A stretch of DNA of 64,000 nucleotides, from positions 496,001 to 560,000 of the forward strand of contig WHVD01000050.1 in the NCBI GenBank assembly GCA_015178975.1. The letters run 5' to 3'. Position 1 is the first letter of the stretch, and the number at the start of each line of letters is the position of its first letter. The stretch is from Hysterangium stoloniferum. Lineage: Eukaryota; Basidiomycota; Agaricomycetes; Hysterangiales; Hysterangiaceae. Below are positions 1-11,236 of this stretch, piece after piece. Under the pieces are notes generated by a model. It was not told the origin of the DNA, did no database searches, and saw only the letters and a list, made by a program, of their open reading frames with translations. The position numbers and the translations under genes were made by a program.

Positions 1-17
1 TGAAGGATGCGCCCTCA

Positions 18-3000
18 TTGCTTATTCATGACCAACTTCACAGTGTAATGATAGATAAGATAGAGCCCCAATACACTCCTCCTACTCATTCTGAAACTGT
101 GAAACCAATAGTCGCATCTAATCTCCCAAAACCCTACCTCCGTCTCCCGAAGTGGGAGCGGAGATTGCCACCCACTTACATCATATGTTCAACCCCCTCG
201 ACCAATTCCTTGTCCTTGCCGATTCAGATTCAGGCAACAGACACTGCTGAGATCCATGCCCTGAGTGCTCTTTTAGATTGTGGTGCTACAGGACTATTCA
301 TTGACAGGGACTTTGTTAAAAGGAAGTGCCTCACCTCTCATTCCCTCACTCGTCCAATTCCAGTCCTCAATGTTGATGGCACTCACAATGAGGCAGGTGC
401 TATCATGGAAGTAGTTGACCTCATCCTGCATTATAAAGATCATTATGAGTGTTCTGTCTTTGCAGTCACTAGTTTGGGTCACCACAATATGCTTCTTGGA
501 TTCACCTGGCTGTGACAGCACAACCCAGAGGTAGATTGGTCAACAGGCAAGGTCACCATGAGTCAATGCCCATCCCAATGCCGGACTTGCCAACAAGAGT
601 TAAAGGAAGAGCATCGAGCAGCTGCAAGACTTCGGGCCTGTCATACTGGGCCATTACCGATACCCATCACTCCTATAGAAGATGACTCAATAATGGAGGG
701 AGAGGTAGAAGAAGATACTGAAATCCGAGAGGATGGGGACTGCATTTGGGTGGCCTCACTTCCCCCAGAAGAAGAGTTTATTCGTGCAAGTACTACCACC
801 TCTCAGCGTCTTGCAGAGGCATTTCATCATAATTCCCAACCAATGACTCCAGGTAAAGGATCAGTACAAGATCAAATTCCTGTATACCTGCATGAATATG
901 TGGACATCTTTTCCAAGGCCTCCTTTGACAGACTTCCTGAACAGAAAGCCTGGGACCATGCCATTGAACTGGTACCAGATGCCAAACCTTCATCTTGCAA
1001 GGTGTACCCTTTAGCTCCAAATGAACAGGCAGAGCTTGATGCCTTCCTTCAAGAGAACCTATCCACAGGCTGTATCCGACCCTCAAAGTCACCCATGGCT
1101 TCCCCAGTGTTCTTTATTAAGAAAAAGGATGGGTCCCTTCGTTTAGTACAGGATTATCATGTTCTCAATGCTGTCACTATCAAGAACCAATACCCCCTTC
1201 CTTTGATCTCTGACCTTATCAATCAGCTACGTGGAGCTCGCTATTTCACCAAATTAGATGTACGATGGGGCTATAACAATGTAAGGATCAAGGAAGGGGA
1301 TGAATGGAAAGCAGCCTTTCGCACCAACCGGGGATTGTTTGAACCCTTTGTTATGTTTTTTGGACTCACCAATAGCCCCTCCACCTTCCAGACGATGATG
1401 AATGACATTTTCCATGACCTCATCATGGAGGGTGTAGTGGTCATTTATCTGGATGACATTTTGATATTCACCAAAACACTGCAAGAGCACTACCGTGTGT
1501 CACATCTAGTCATGCAACGGCTACGCCAGCATAAACTCTACCTCAGGCCAGAGAAGTGTGAATTTGAGAAGACCAAGATTGAATACTTGGGACTCATTAT
1601 CTCAGAGGGTCAGGTGGAGATGGATCCGATCAAAGTGGCTGGTGTAGCAGAATGGCCAACCCCAGGTAGCCATAAGGAAGTACAGTCCTTCCTGGGGTTT
1701 GCCAACTTCTACTGACGCTTCATCAAGGACTTCTCCCACCATGCACGTCCCCTGTTTGATCTCACCAAAAAGGATCAGCCTTGGAAGTGGGGCAAGGAGG
1801 AAGTGGGTGCCTTTCACACTCTCAAGCATCTAGTGACTTCAGCACCAGTTCTTGCCTTTGCGAAAGACAACCTTCCATACCGTATTGAGGCTGACAGTTC
1901 AGACTTTGCCACAGGGGCAGTACTGTCTCAGCAGTCACAGGAGGATGGCAAGTGGCATCCCATTGCATTCTACTCCAAAAGCCTCAATGAGGTGGAACGC
2001 AATTATGATATTCATGATAAGGAGATGCTGGCTATCATCCGGGCACTGGAAGAGTGGCGTCACTTTGTAGAAGGTGCTGAGCATAAGTTTGAGATTTGGA
2101 CAGACCATAAGAACCTGGAATACTTTCGCACATCCAAGAAGTTGAACCAGAGGCAAGCCAGATGGTCACTTTATTTGGCACGGTTTGACTTTGAGATGCA
2201 TCATCGTCCGGGAGCCTCTATGGGAAAATCAGATGCTCTATCCAGACGTGCTGACCATGGTTCTGGTGCAGAAGACAATAAGGATAGGGTCCTCCTCAGA
2301 CCAGAATTATTTGCTATTCGAGCATTAGAAGGGATGGAGGTTTATGGTGAAGAACGGGACATCCTGAAGGATGTCCGGGAAGGCTTGAAGGAGTCGACCC
2401 CAGAAGATGCAGTGGCAAATGCCGTTCAGAAGATGCGCAAGACTAAAAGCAGGTCTATACAGTCCTCAGAGTGGTCATAATAAGAGGGCCTACTCCTGTT
2501 TTGTGGGAAGGTATATGTTCCAGACCACTTGGATCTCCGCCGCCACATTATGGCCCAACATCATGATACCAAGGTAACAGGCCACCCAGGCAGGTGGAAG
2601 ACCTTAGAACTCATTTCCAGGAATTACTGGTGGCCCCAAATGTCCAGACATGTAGGACTCTATGCCAAGACTTGTGATGTGTGTTTGCGGACCAAGACCA
2701 TCCGGCATAAACCTATGGGTCAGCTGCAGCCATTTCCAATCCCCAGTCAACGCTGGGAAGTGGTCAGTGTAGACTTTATTACGGAATTGCCAGAGGCCCA
2801 TGGTTTCGATGCAATTATGAATGTGGTTGACTCACTCTCTAAACGGGCTCACTTCATCCCTACCATGACCACATTGTCAGCAGCAGGTTCAGCACGTCTT
2901 TTCCTACAGCATGTCTGGAAACTACATGGCTTGCCAATGAAGGTGGTTTCTGACCGTGGCTCACAGTTTGTGGCAGAATTCACCAAGGAACTCTACCGCT

Positions 3001-3863
3001 TGCTGGGCATCAAGATAGCCTCCTCTACTGCCTATCATCCTCAGACAGATGGGCAGACAGAACGTCTCAACATGGAACTAGAACAATACATACGGGTGTT
3101 CACAAATGAGCGGCAGGATGATTGGGATGAATTACTTCCCTTAGCAGAGTTCCAATACACTAACCACATCCATTCTTCCACACAACACACACCCTTCATG
3201 GTTGACACTGGTCGTCATCCGTGCATGGGTTTTGAACCACATCAGGTGCCATCCAGATTGGAATCTGTGAATGAACTTAAGGAGCGTATGGCAGATGCAC
3301 TACAGGAAGCTCGGGCTGCCTTGCAGAAATCAAAGGATGACATGGCGAGATACTATAACCGACGACGGGAACCTACTCCAGTCTATCATCCAGGAGATAA
3401 GGTGTTTTTGGATGCGTGTAATCTAGCTACTACCCGACCATCAGCCAAACTGGCACACCAGCGTTTGGGCCCTTTCATGGTAGAAAGGGCAGTAGGCACA
3501 CATGCCTATCGACTGCGTTTACCTCAAAAGCTCAAGCATTTACACCCAGTTTTCCCTGTTGTTAAACTCATGCTTGCTCCAGTGGACCCATTTCCAGGCC
3601 GTCCTAAGCCCTACCAACCCCCCCCAGATCTTGTAGGTAACCAAGAGGAATATGAGGTGGAGGAGGTCCTTGATAGCAGGATGCACTACAGGAAGTTCCA
3701 GTATATTATCAAATGGAGAGGTTATGGCTATGAGGAAAATGAGTGGGTGGATGCCAAGGATGTTCATGCACCAGAACTTGTCACTGAGTTTCATCGACTA
3801 CACTCAGGTGCACCCAGACCCATTCAGGAGAAAGACTTTGCCATTTTCAGGGACCCAAGTTGA
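18..3863 (+). pseudogene. gag-pol region: protease, RT, RNase H, integrase, chromodomain
   Basis: Domains seen in order, with rough positions: a retropepsin-like protease with LDCGAT (about 255-510); reverse transcriptase with the YLDD active site in a VVIYLDDILIF context (about 1080-1640); RNase H with an EADSSDFATGAVLSQ-type motif (about 1860-2230); integrase with an HHCC zinc-binding segment ending CDVCLRTK and a DDE core including VDFITELP, SDRGSQF and HPQTDGQTERLN (about 2560-3230); and a C-terminal chromodomain with YIIKWRGYGYEENEWV (about 3640-3810). The family makes and integrates a cDNA copy of its RNA. The reading frame is interrupted about three times, so this copy is probably not autonomous. 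Confidence 0.92.
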
Positions 3864-3910
3864 GGTTGGATAACACTCGTGTGTCGGGGCGCCACACCTA
3901 GATGGGGGGG

Positions 3911-4333
3911 TGATGTAAGGGGACAAGTCATGCACACTTTATTTTCCCCAGATTAGTATCCCCCAGACTATGCCTTATTGTCTATTCCATTTTATTACCT
4001 CCCCATAACAGGACATCTTATTCTTTATAGGGTACATTGAACTGATGTAAGAGGGCGCTTAAGGCGTGGGAAAATACACTGTGTGCTGTATAGCTGACGT
4101 GTCACACCTGGTAGAGTTTCCTTAGACTTTTCTCTTTGGATTTCCTCTACTAGGTGAGTAGATAGTTATCTTGTATTTAGTCATTTATATATACCTTTGG
4201 ATTTCCTCTACTAGTGTGATATCCACTTTTAGAGTTGCCCTTACACAAGCCCCCACCATGCTACCACCCCACAGCTTTACTCGGTCACTTCGCGACCTGG
4301 TGGATCAATAATAATATATTTTTCACTACATCA
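3911..4333 (+). repeat. 3' LTR of the Ty3/gypsy element
   Basis: The LTR starts TGATGTAAGG just after a run of G (polypurine tract) and ends CACTACATCA, so its ends form the inverted pair TGATGTA/TACATCA. It is 423 bp long. A 16-bp motif, GGATTTCCTCTACTAG, occurs twice inside it (near 4138 and 4199). Without the 5' LTR the ends rest on the TG...CA rule and the tract position. Confidence 0.8.
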
Positions 4334-5092
4334 GTAGTTTGTATTACCTTCTATGAACATGGTACCACCTCCTCAGCATCCCAAAACCTGTTTTGTTGTA
4401 AACTACCCCTTTAGAGATTCTGTTCTGTCTCTGTTTCTGATGCTCTCTTTTTATCCATTCCATGTATAAGTGTTATTTGGCACCTCACACCTTTTAGAAC
4501 ACTAATAATGTCTTTAAACACTACATCAGCAGTTACATATATCTGTCTTGGAATAGCATTTTCAAATACTTGATTACATAACCTTTGTATTACCTTCTGT
4601 GACCACTTCTGTACATTCCAGCTTTCCATTTATTCTCATTCAGAGACTTATTTTTAAAGTGATTAATGTTTACATTATTCAGAATTATATATATTATATA
4701 CTTTTGTAAATTCACTGAACCTAAAAAATGTAAGTCGGTCTCCTTTTGGAACCTTGCTGAATACTTACTCATGGATCAATAATAACATTCTTAAATACTA
4801 CATATTTGGCTTGAAATAGTGTTTTCATTCTTCCTCAATTTGTTTCTCTTCATACCCCACTTTCCTTCCATTCCACTCATGTCTGTCATTGAATCTTTTA
4901 GTATAAATTATTGTCTTGTATTCTACTAATCTCTAATTCAAACATTGATTTAGAACCTTTGGGTTAAGAACCACATTGTTCAGGCCCCTGTGTGTATTTT
5001 CAACCTACATATACTGTCCTCTGGCATTGTGATACCCAATAACACACCCACTTAATGATTTCTTTTTCCAGCCACTCTATCTCAGAAAAGTA
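4334..5092. other. AT-rich spacer without recognised gene
   Basis: No coding potential was recognised. The stretch repeats phrases weakly: ACTACATCAG with GTATTACCTTCT near 4325-4350 recurs in diverged form near 4520-4600, and GGATCAATAATAA near 4302 recurs near 4772. This suggests old local duplication around the LTR end. Confidence 0.4.
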
Positions 5093-5514
5093 ATGATAGG
5101 CCAGAAAAGCAATGATAGCTCACAAAAGTAATCACAGGCCCAAAAAGTAATCCCAGGTCAGAAGAGCAATGACAGTAGAGAAAGACATTGATTGACAGAA
5201 AATTGATAAGCATTCTTTAAGCATGGATGGATTATTGCCATGATTTTATTTGCATGATTGGATTTCAAAAGGAAACAATGGTTACAAATGGAAAGAGTAC
5301 TCTCAACTGCAGTAATTACTGTGGTCACTCAACTTATTTATTTTGATTTAATGTATTTTATTTTGATTTACTGTATTTTATTTTGATTTATTGAATTTTA
5401 TTTTATTTTATTTTATTGTTTTTCATTTCGATTTATTTTATTTTATTTTTAAACATTTTATGTTCATTTATTATATTTTATTTGAATTATTCTGATTTAA
5501 TTGAGGCCAATCAG
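5093..5514 (+). repeat. Left copy of long direct repeat enclosing the satellite block
   Basis: This segment is similar over its whole length to 9274-9783. Both start with CAGAAAAGTAATGATAGGCC, pass through an ATGGATGGAT(T/C)ATTGCCATG segment and an AT-rich TTTTGATTTA tract, and end ATTGAGGCC(A/G)ATCAG. The right copy is longer mainly because it carries about six copies of a 19-bp motif where this one carries about one. The two copies enclose about 3.8 kb of minisatellites, as would be expected of a large non-autonomous element or a segmental duplication. Confidence 0.75.
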
Positions 5515-5959
5515 GGCAGGAAGAGGGAAGAGAGAGAGGGCGGTCAAAGCAGGACAGAGGGGGGAGGAAAGGATACACACACCTCCTGGAGAAAAGAGAG
5601 AGGAGGACGAAGGGAGAAGGAAATGGTACATGCACTGGCTGGAGGAAAGAGAGAGGAGGCCCATCAGAGGAGGACAAAGAGAAGGAAATGGTAGACGCAC
5701 CTCCTGGAGGAAAGAGAGAGGGGGATGAAGGGAGAGGGAAAGGGTACACGCACCGGCTGGAGGAAAGAGGAGGCCAATTAGAGGAGGACAAAGGGAGGAG
5801 GAAACAGTACATGCACTGGCTGGAGGAAAGAGAGAGGGGTGAAGAGAAAAGGAGCAGTACACACACCGGCTGGAGGAAAGAGAGAGGGTGAAAAGAGAAG
5901 GAGCAGTATACACACCGGCTGGAGGAAAGAGGGGAAGCTGATCAGAGGACAAAGAGACA

Positions 5960-6190
5960 CCCACGCACCCCCACACGCTCACAAATAGGCGAGTTCGTGA
6001 GGTAACGTGCCCAGTTGCACGACATTAGTGAAGTGCATGAGTGCGCATATGGCAACACCCACGCACGAATGGGTGCATTCGTGTGTGCGCAGTCTTGAGG
6101 CAACATGCCCAGTCGTGGGACGTGAGTGAGGTGGTGTGTGAGTGCGCGTGTGGCAACACCCGTGGACCCCACCCGCACACGACATGCTGT
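5960..6190. repeat. GC-rich insert in the minisatellite (GTGCGC / GGCAACAC motifs)
   Basis: The purine-rich pattern is replaced by alternating pyrimidine-purine sequence such as GAGTGCGCATATGGCAACAC, with GGCAACAC(C/A) and GTGCGC recurring about every 60-85 bp. It has Z-DNA-like character and no gene. Confidence 0.5.
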
Positions 6191-6499
6191 GCGCACTGGC
6201 TGGAGGAAAGAAACAGGAGGTAAATCAGCAAAGGACAGAGGGAGAGCAGGACAGAGGAAGAAGGAAATGGTAGATGCACCGGCTAGAGGAAACGGTAGAT
6301 GCAGTGGCTGGATGAAAGAGAGAGGGGCCCAATCAGGGCAGGACGAAGAGAGAAGGAAAGGGTATACGCACCATCTGGAGGAAAGACAGAGGGGCCAAGA
6401 GAGAAGGAATGGGGACACAAATCCTGGAGGAAAGAGAGGAGGTCGATTAGAGGAGGATGAAGAGAGAAGGAAAGGGGACATGCACCAACTGGAGGGGCC

Positions 6500-6845
6500 G
6501 ATCAGAGCAGGGTGCACACCCAATCGGGCACAGCATGCTGGGAACAGGTGCAGCACATGCATGCATTGGCAAATGCAATGCATGCCCAATGGGGCACATC
6601 ACGTTGTGAACAGGCATGGCACATGTGCGCGTTGGCAAATGCAATGTGCTGTGCCCATTTGTACTCGAGTGGGTGTGCACGCATTGGCAAACGACGCAGC
6701 ATGCCCGTTTGTGCCCGAGTTGGCGGGCAGGCATGTGCCTGTGGATGGGAGTGGGTGCACCGTGGATGAGAGTGGGTGGGCCATGCCTGTTCACGCTCGC
6801 ACGCAAAGCGCTGTGCCCATTTGGCCCGAGTGGGTGTGCGCACTG
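6500..6845. repeat. GC-rich tandem insert with TTGGCAAA(T/C)G motifs
   Basis: About four diverged units of roughly 80-90 bp share GCATTGGCAAATGCAATG, TGCCC(A/G)TTTG and GAACAGGCATG motifs. They sit inside the 67-bp minisatellite and read open in several frames without resembling a protein. Confidence 0.5.
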
Positions 6846-8452
6846 TTGAGGAGGCTGATCAGAGGAGGAAGAAGAGAGAAGGACAGGGTACACGCACCTC
6901 CTGGAGGAAAGACTCAGGAGGCTGATTACTGATTAGAGGAGGACGGAGAGAGCAGGAAATGTACATGGACCGGCTGGAGGAAAGAGAGGAGGATGCTCGG
7001 AGGAGGACAAAGAGAGAAAGAAAGCGGACAACACATGACCTGGAGGAAAGAGAGGAGCATGATTAGAGGAGGATGAAAAAAGAGGAAATGATACACACAC
7101 CGGCTGGACGAAAGAGAAGAGGTCAATCAGAGGACAGAGAGAGAAGGAAATGGTACACGGACCGGCTGGAGGAAAGAGAGGAGGACGCTTGGAGGAGGAC
7201 GAAGAGAGAAAGAAAGCAGACATGCACGACTTGGAGGAAAGAGAGGAGCATGATCAGAGGAGGACAAAAAAAAGAGGAAATGATACACGCACCCGCTGGA
7301 CGAAAGAGAAGAGGTCAATCGGAGGAGGATGGAGAGAGAAGGAAACGGTACACGCACTGGCTACAGGAAAGAGAAGAGGAGGGTGAAGAGAGAAGGAAAC
7401 AGTACATGCACTGGCTGGAGGAAAGAGAGAGAGGACGATCAGTGCAGGATCATCGCGCCTGCCAGCACCCATGCGCATGTTGCATTTGGGAATGCACACC
7501 CGAACAGTGCAGTGCATTGTTGCCGTGTCATGCCTGGCCGATCAGAGCAGGACGGAGAGAGAAGGAACCAGTACACACACTGCTGTCTGCAGGAAAGAGA
7601 GAGGAGGCCGATCAGAGGATGGAGACAGAAGAAAGGGTATACACACCACCTGAAGGAAAGAGAGAGGAGGATGATCAGAGGACGAAAAGAGAAGGAAACG
7701 GTACACACACCAACTGGAGGAAAGAGAATGGAGGCCAATCAGAGAAGGACGAACAGAGTAGGAGATGGTACACACACCGGCTGCAGAAAAGAGAGAGGAC
7801 GATGAAGAGAGAAAGACAGGGTACACGCACCTCCTGGAGAAAAGAGAGAATGATCAGAGGAGGATGAAGAGAGAAGGAAACGGTACACAGACCGACTGGA
7901 GGAAAGCTAGGAGGACAATCAGAGGAGGACAAAGAGAGAAGGAAACAGTACATGCACCAATTGGAGGAAAGAGAGAGGAGGCTGATCAGAGGAGGACAAA
8001 GAGTGAATGAAAGGGTACACGCACTCACTGGAGGAAAGAGAGAGGAGGGGGAAGAGAGAAGGAAACAGTACACGGACCAACTGGAGGAAAGAGAGGAGGC
8101 CAATCAGAGGATGAAGAGAGAATGAAAGGGTACATACACTTGCTGGAGGAAAGAGAGAGGAGGACGAAGAGAGAAGGAAACGGTACATGGACCAACTGGA
8201 GGAAAGAGAGAGGAGGACAATCAGAAGAGGATGAAGAGAGAAGGAAATGGTACATGCACCCAGATGGAGAGAGCATGAAATGGTACATGCACAAAGAGAG
8301 GAGCACGATTGAGAAACAACCAGTGACAGGCACAACATCTGTGACCATAACACCATGGGAAAGCTAAGCTGCTCACTTCGCTCGCAGGTGCTTCTATTTT
8401 ATGATTCAGCAATGATGCCCACAGACCAACTGACGCGAATTAACTTATATAA

Positions 8453-8562
8453 CAAGCCTGGGAACCCTTGCTACACTGTGGGGCAGTCACTTCGTGACCT
8501 GCCCCACAACTTCGCTGCGGGCTCCGGCTTGTTGGGGGCTTCGCCGCATCAACAACTCTTAA
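8453..8562 (+). repeat. Hairpin-rich block, first copy
   Basis: The block runs from CAAGCCTGGGAACCCTTGCT through GTCACTTCGTGAC and CTCCGGCTTGTTGGGGGCTTCG to ACTCTTAAGT. It matches 11237-11363 over its length. It has short stems closed by TTC/TTCG loops, for example GTCAC-TTC-GTGAC. Its end is followed immediately by the 17-bp minisatellite. Confidence 0.7.
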
Positions 8563-8895
8563 GTGTTGCCAAACAGAAAGTGTTGCCAAACAGAAAGTGT
8601 TGCCAAACAGAAAGTGTTGCCAAACAGAAAGTGTTGCCAAACAGAAAGTGTTGCCAAACAGAAAGTGTTGCCAAACAGAAAGTGTTGCCAAACAGAAAGT
8701 GTTGCCAAACAGAAAGTGTCAGCAAACAGAAGGTGTCACCAAATGGAAAGTGTCATGGAACAGAATGTGTCACCAAATAGAAAGTGTCGGCAAACGGAAG
8801 GTGTCACCAAATGGAAAGTGTCATGGAACAGAAAGTGTCACAGAACAGAAAGTGTCACAGAACAGAAAGTGTCACAGACCAGAAAGTGTCATGGA
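8563..8895 (+). repeat. 17-bp minisatellite (GTGTTGCCAAACAGAAA)
   Basis: About nine near-perfect 17-bp units (8563 to about 8716) are followed by about ten diverged 17-mers in which TTGCCAAAC is replaced by TCACCAAAT, TCATGGAAC or TCACAGAAC. Three units (51 bp) encode 17 residues, so all three forward frames stay open with a 17-residue period. The resulting frames are judged non-genic. Confidence 0.9.
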
Positions 8896-9273
8896 AAAGG
8901 AAACAACAGTTTCAAAGGGAAACAATGGTGACAACAACTCTTATGTACTTCTCAGACACATTGTCAGAGAACACAGAACTTGTGTTAGAAGGAAAACCAT
9001 TTAAGGAACAGAAAGCTTTTAAAGGAAGGAAAGTCTTTACAGGGGAGACTGTTCAGAGAATGGAAAGAAAGGTTACAGAAGGAAACAACAGTTACAGAAG
9101 GAAACTACAGTCACAAAGGAAACTACACAAAGGAAACACCAATGGCTCCAAAGGAATCAATGGTTACAAATGAATCAATGGTACAAATGAATCAAAGGTT
9201 TCAAAAGAATCAAAGGAATCAACAGTTACAAAGGAATCAACAGTTACAAAAGATCACAAAGGTAATCACAGGT
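8896..9273 (+). repeat. Degenerate AAGGAA(A/T)CAA-type repeat tract
   Basis: Loosely repeated phrases such as GGAAACAACAGTTACA, GAATCAATGGTTACAAA and GGAATCAACAGTTACAAA fill the interval between the 17-bp array and the right direct repeat. It grades into the 19-bp motif of the following segment. No gene is seen. Confidence 0.5.
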
Positions 9274-9783
9274 CAGAAAAGTAATGATAGGCCAGAAAAG
9301 CAATGATAGCTCACAAAAGTAATCACAGGCCTGAAAAGTAATCCCAGGTCAGAAAAGCAATGACAGTAGAGAAAGACATTGAGAGAAAATTGATGTTGAT
9401 GAGCATTCATTAAGCATGGATGGATCATTGCCATGGCTTCATTTGCATGATTGGATTTCAAAAGGAAACAATGGTTACAAAAGGAAACAATGGTTACAAA
9501 TGGAAACAATGGTTACAAATGGAAACAATGGTTACAAATGGAAACAATGGTTACAAATGGAAACAATGGTTACAAATGGAAAGAGTGGTTAAATTGACTC
9601 TCAACGGCAAGTAAATACTGTGGTCATTCAATTTATTCATTTTGATTTAATGTATTTCATTTTGATTTATTGTATTTCATTTTATTTTATTCTTTTTCAT
9701 TTTGATTTATTTTATTTTAAAACATTTTATATTCATTTATTATATTTTATTTGAATTATTCTGATTTTATTGAGGCCGATCAG
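9274..9783 (+). repeat. Right copy of long direct repeat enclosing the satellite block
   Basis: This is the partner of 5093-5514 in the same orientation. It differs from it mainly by an expanded 19-bp tandem motif (GGAAACAATGGTTACAAAT, about six copies at roughly 9465-9580) and by small indels. The shared edges are CAGAAAAGTAATGATAGG and ATTGAGGCC.ATCAG. Confidence 0.75.
9465..9580 (+). repeat. 19-bp tandem repeat (GGAAACAATGGTTACAAAT)
   Basis: About six consecutive copies are present, nearly identical, where the left direct repeat has about one. This is a simple local expansion. Confidence 0.88.
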
Positions 9784-10312
9784 AGGGGGATGGAGGAAGA
9801 AGGAAACAGTATACACAGCAGCTGGACAAAGAGAGAAGGAAACAGTACACACACTCACTGAAGAAAGGGTACACACACCACCTTCAATCAAACATTGAGT
9901 TGATCTTACTGTCATGTATTGTAGTTTATTTTACTTTATTTTAATTTATTGTACTTCATTTGAATTTAGTGTTATTTATTGTATTGTATTGTATTGTATT
10001 GTATTGTATTTTGTTTTATTGCATTTTATTTTGACTCATTGTATTTTATTCTGATTTATTACATTTTACTTTGGTTTATTCTATTTTATTCTATTTTTAA
10101 ACATTTTATTTTGATTTATTGTATTTTATTTTGATTTATTTTATTTTATCCTGATTTATTGTATTCTATTTTGATTTATTGCATTTTGCTTTAGTTTAAT
10201 TCAATTTTTAAGCATTTTACTTTTATTTTTTGTATTTATTTCGATTTTTCCTATTTTATTTGTATTTTATCCTATGTTATTTTGATTTATTGTATTTTAT
10301 TCTAATTAACCC
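9784..10312. repeat. AT-rich TTTATTTTGATTTATTGTA repeat tract
   Basis: A short stub of the purine-rich minisatellite (to about 9890) is followed by about 400 bp of loose repeats of TTTTATTTTGATTTATTGTA with TATTG pentamers near 9975-10010. The same AT-rich motif closes both long direct repeats. No gene is seen. Confidence 0.7.
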
Positions 10313-10620
10313 GGAAAACCATGTAGACCTCCCCTGGGGATTTATCATCCTTCTCCGGGGAAATGGCTTCACAGGGGCGTGGGAAATAGTTCTGCAAAAT
10401 GTGTGGAAAATGCCCTGAGGGGCACGGGAAATAGTTCCACAAAGATATGGAAAATTCCTCTGTGAAGGGCGCGGGAAATTCCCCCGGAAACATCGTGGGA
10501 AATGCTTACATGAAGAGCACGGGAAATTCACCGGAAGTGTTGTGGGAAATGCTTACATAAAGGGTGCGGGAAATGTTCCTTGGCGAGTTGTGGGAAATGT
10601 CTTCATTAGGCCCTGTGAAA
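10313..10620 (+). repeat. About 44-bp minisatellite with GTGGGAAATG cores
   Basis: Units carrying GGGCGCGGGAAAT or ATCGTGGGAAATGCTTACAT recur about every 40-48 bp, roughly six to seven times. Open frames across it are repeat artefacts. Confidence 0.65.
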
Positions 10621-11004
10621 TGGTTCCGCACATGTGACAAATACTCCCACGGCGTTACAAAATACTCCCACGTGTGTAACAATACTTCTGTGCACGTGAC
10701 AAAACACTCCAGTGCCTGTAGCAATACTCCTGCGGCATCACAAAATACCTCTGTGCACGTGATAAAATACACCCGTGTGTGTAACAATATTCCTGCATGT
10801 GTAAAAATACCTCCGCGCACGTGACAAAATACTCCCGTGCTTGTATAAATACTTCCGTGCATCACAAAATACTTCCGTGCATCACAAAATACTTCCGTGC
10901 GTCACAAAATACTTCCGTGCATCACAAAATACTTCCGTGCATCACAAAATACTTCTGTGCGTCACAAAATACTTCCGTGCCAGTCACCAAATACTCCCGC
11001 AGCG
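10621..11004 (+). repeat. 20-bp minisatellite (CGTGCATCACAAAATACTTC)
   Basis: A diverged leader of about 20-23-bp motifs (ACAAAATACTCC with CACGTGTGTAAC) runs into about six nearly identical 20-bp units at roughly 10855-10980, then diverged copies again. No gene is seen. Confidence 0.85.
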
Positions 11005-11236
11005 CTAAAATACTCCCGCGAATGCCAAAAAGCGTCCGGATTTGCTCCTGCACTGACTAATAAGAGACTTTGGGCACTAGCGCACCCTCAGCTTAGTCAC
11101 ACACTCACACGCACCCTCATCAGGATTTTTCGACCCTCATGGGGAAGAAGCTCGGGCACTCCGCGCCCTCACGCATTGGGGCGCCTGCAGTGCCTAAAAA
11201 TGCCCACCACCCACCGTACAACTTTACTTTATATGA
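11005..11236 (+). repeat. Left direct repeat flanking the Helitron
   Basis: Shared with 17806-18051 in the same orientation. Common landmarks are TACTCC(C/T)GCG, CCAAAAAGC, TTTGCTCCTG, TAATAAGAGACTTTGGGCA, CTCGGGCACTCCGC and CCACCGTACAACTTTACTTT. The Helitron lies between the two copies. Confidence 0.75.

Larger units (their letters stand above)
1..4333 (+). mobile_element. Ty3/gypsy chromovirus LTR retrotransposon, 3' portion
   Basis: Most of the pol region and the 3' LTR of a Ty3/gypsy retrotransposon are present; the 5' LTR and most of gag lie off the left edge. The domain order protease, reverse transcriptase, RNase H, integrase, chromodomain is that of the chromovirus clade, whose chromodomain is known to steer integration towards heterochromatin. 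A G-rich polypurine tract (3901-3910) directly precedes the LTR. The coding region is interrupted about three times, so this copy is treated as a recent but broken fossil. It cannot be dated because only one LTR is inside the window. Confidence 0.93.
5515..8330 (+). repeat. Purine-rich minisatellite, unit about 67 bp
   Basis: The stretch is built of imperfect units of roughly 67 bp. Each follows the plan GGAGGAAAGAGAGAGGAGG, then GATCAGAGGAGGA, then AGAGAGAAGGAAACGG, then TACACGCACCGGCT. Dozens of units follow each other with indels and point differences. The plus strand is dominated by A and G for nearly 3 kb. Unrelated GC-rich inserts break the array at about 5960-6190, 6500-6845 and 7440-7540. 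Long open frames on both strands are a by-product of the repeat (minus-strand translations rich in S, L, F and P) and are not considered genes. Confidence 0.88.

Noticed and set aside
5515-8330. CRISPR-like regular repeats
   Set aside because: Units are contiguous, diverged, without unique spacers, and the genome is clearly fungal.
5471-8412. Many open frames of 60-270 residues on both strands
   Set aside because: They follow the 67-bp minisatellite period, have extreme composition (S/L/F/P or R/E/G) and exist in several frames at once, so they are repeat artefacts.
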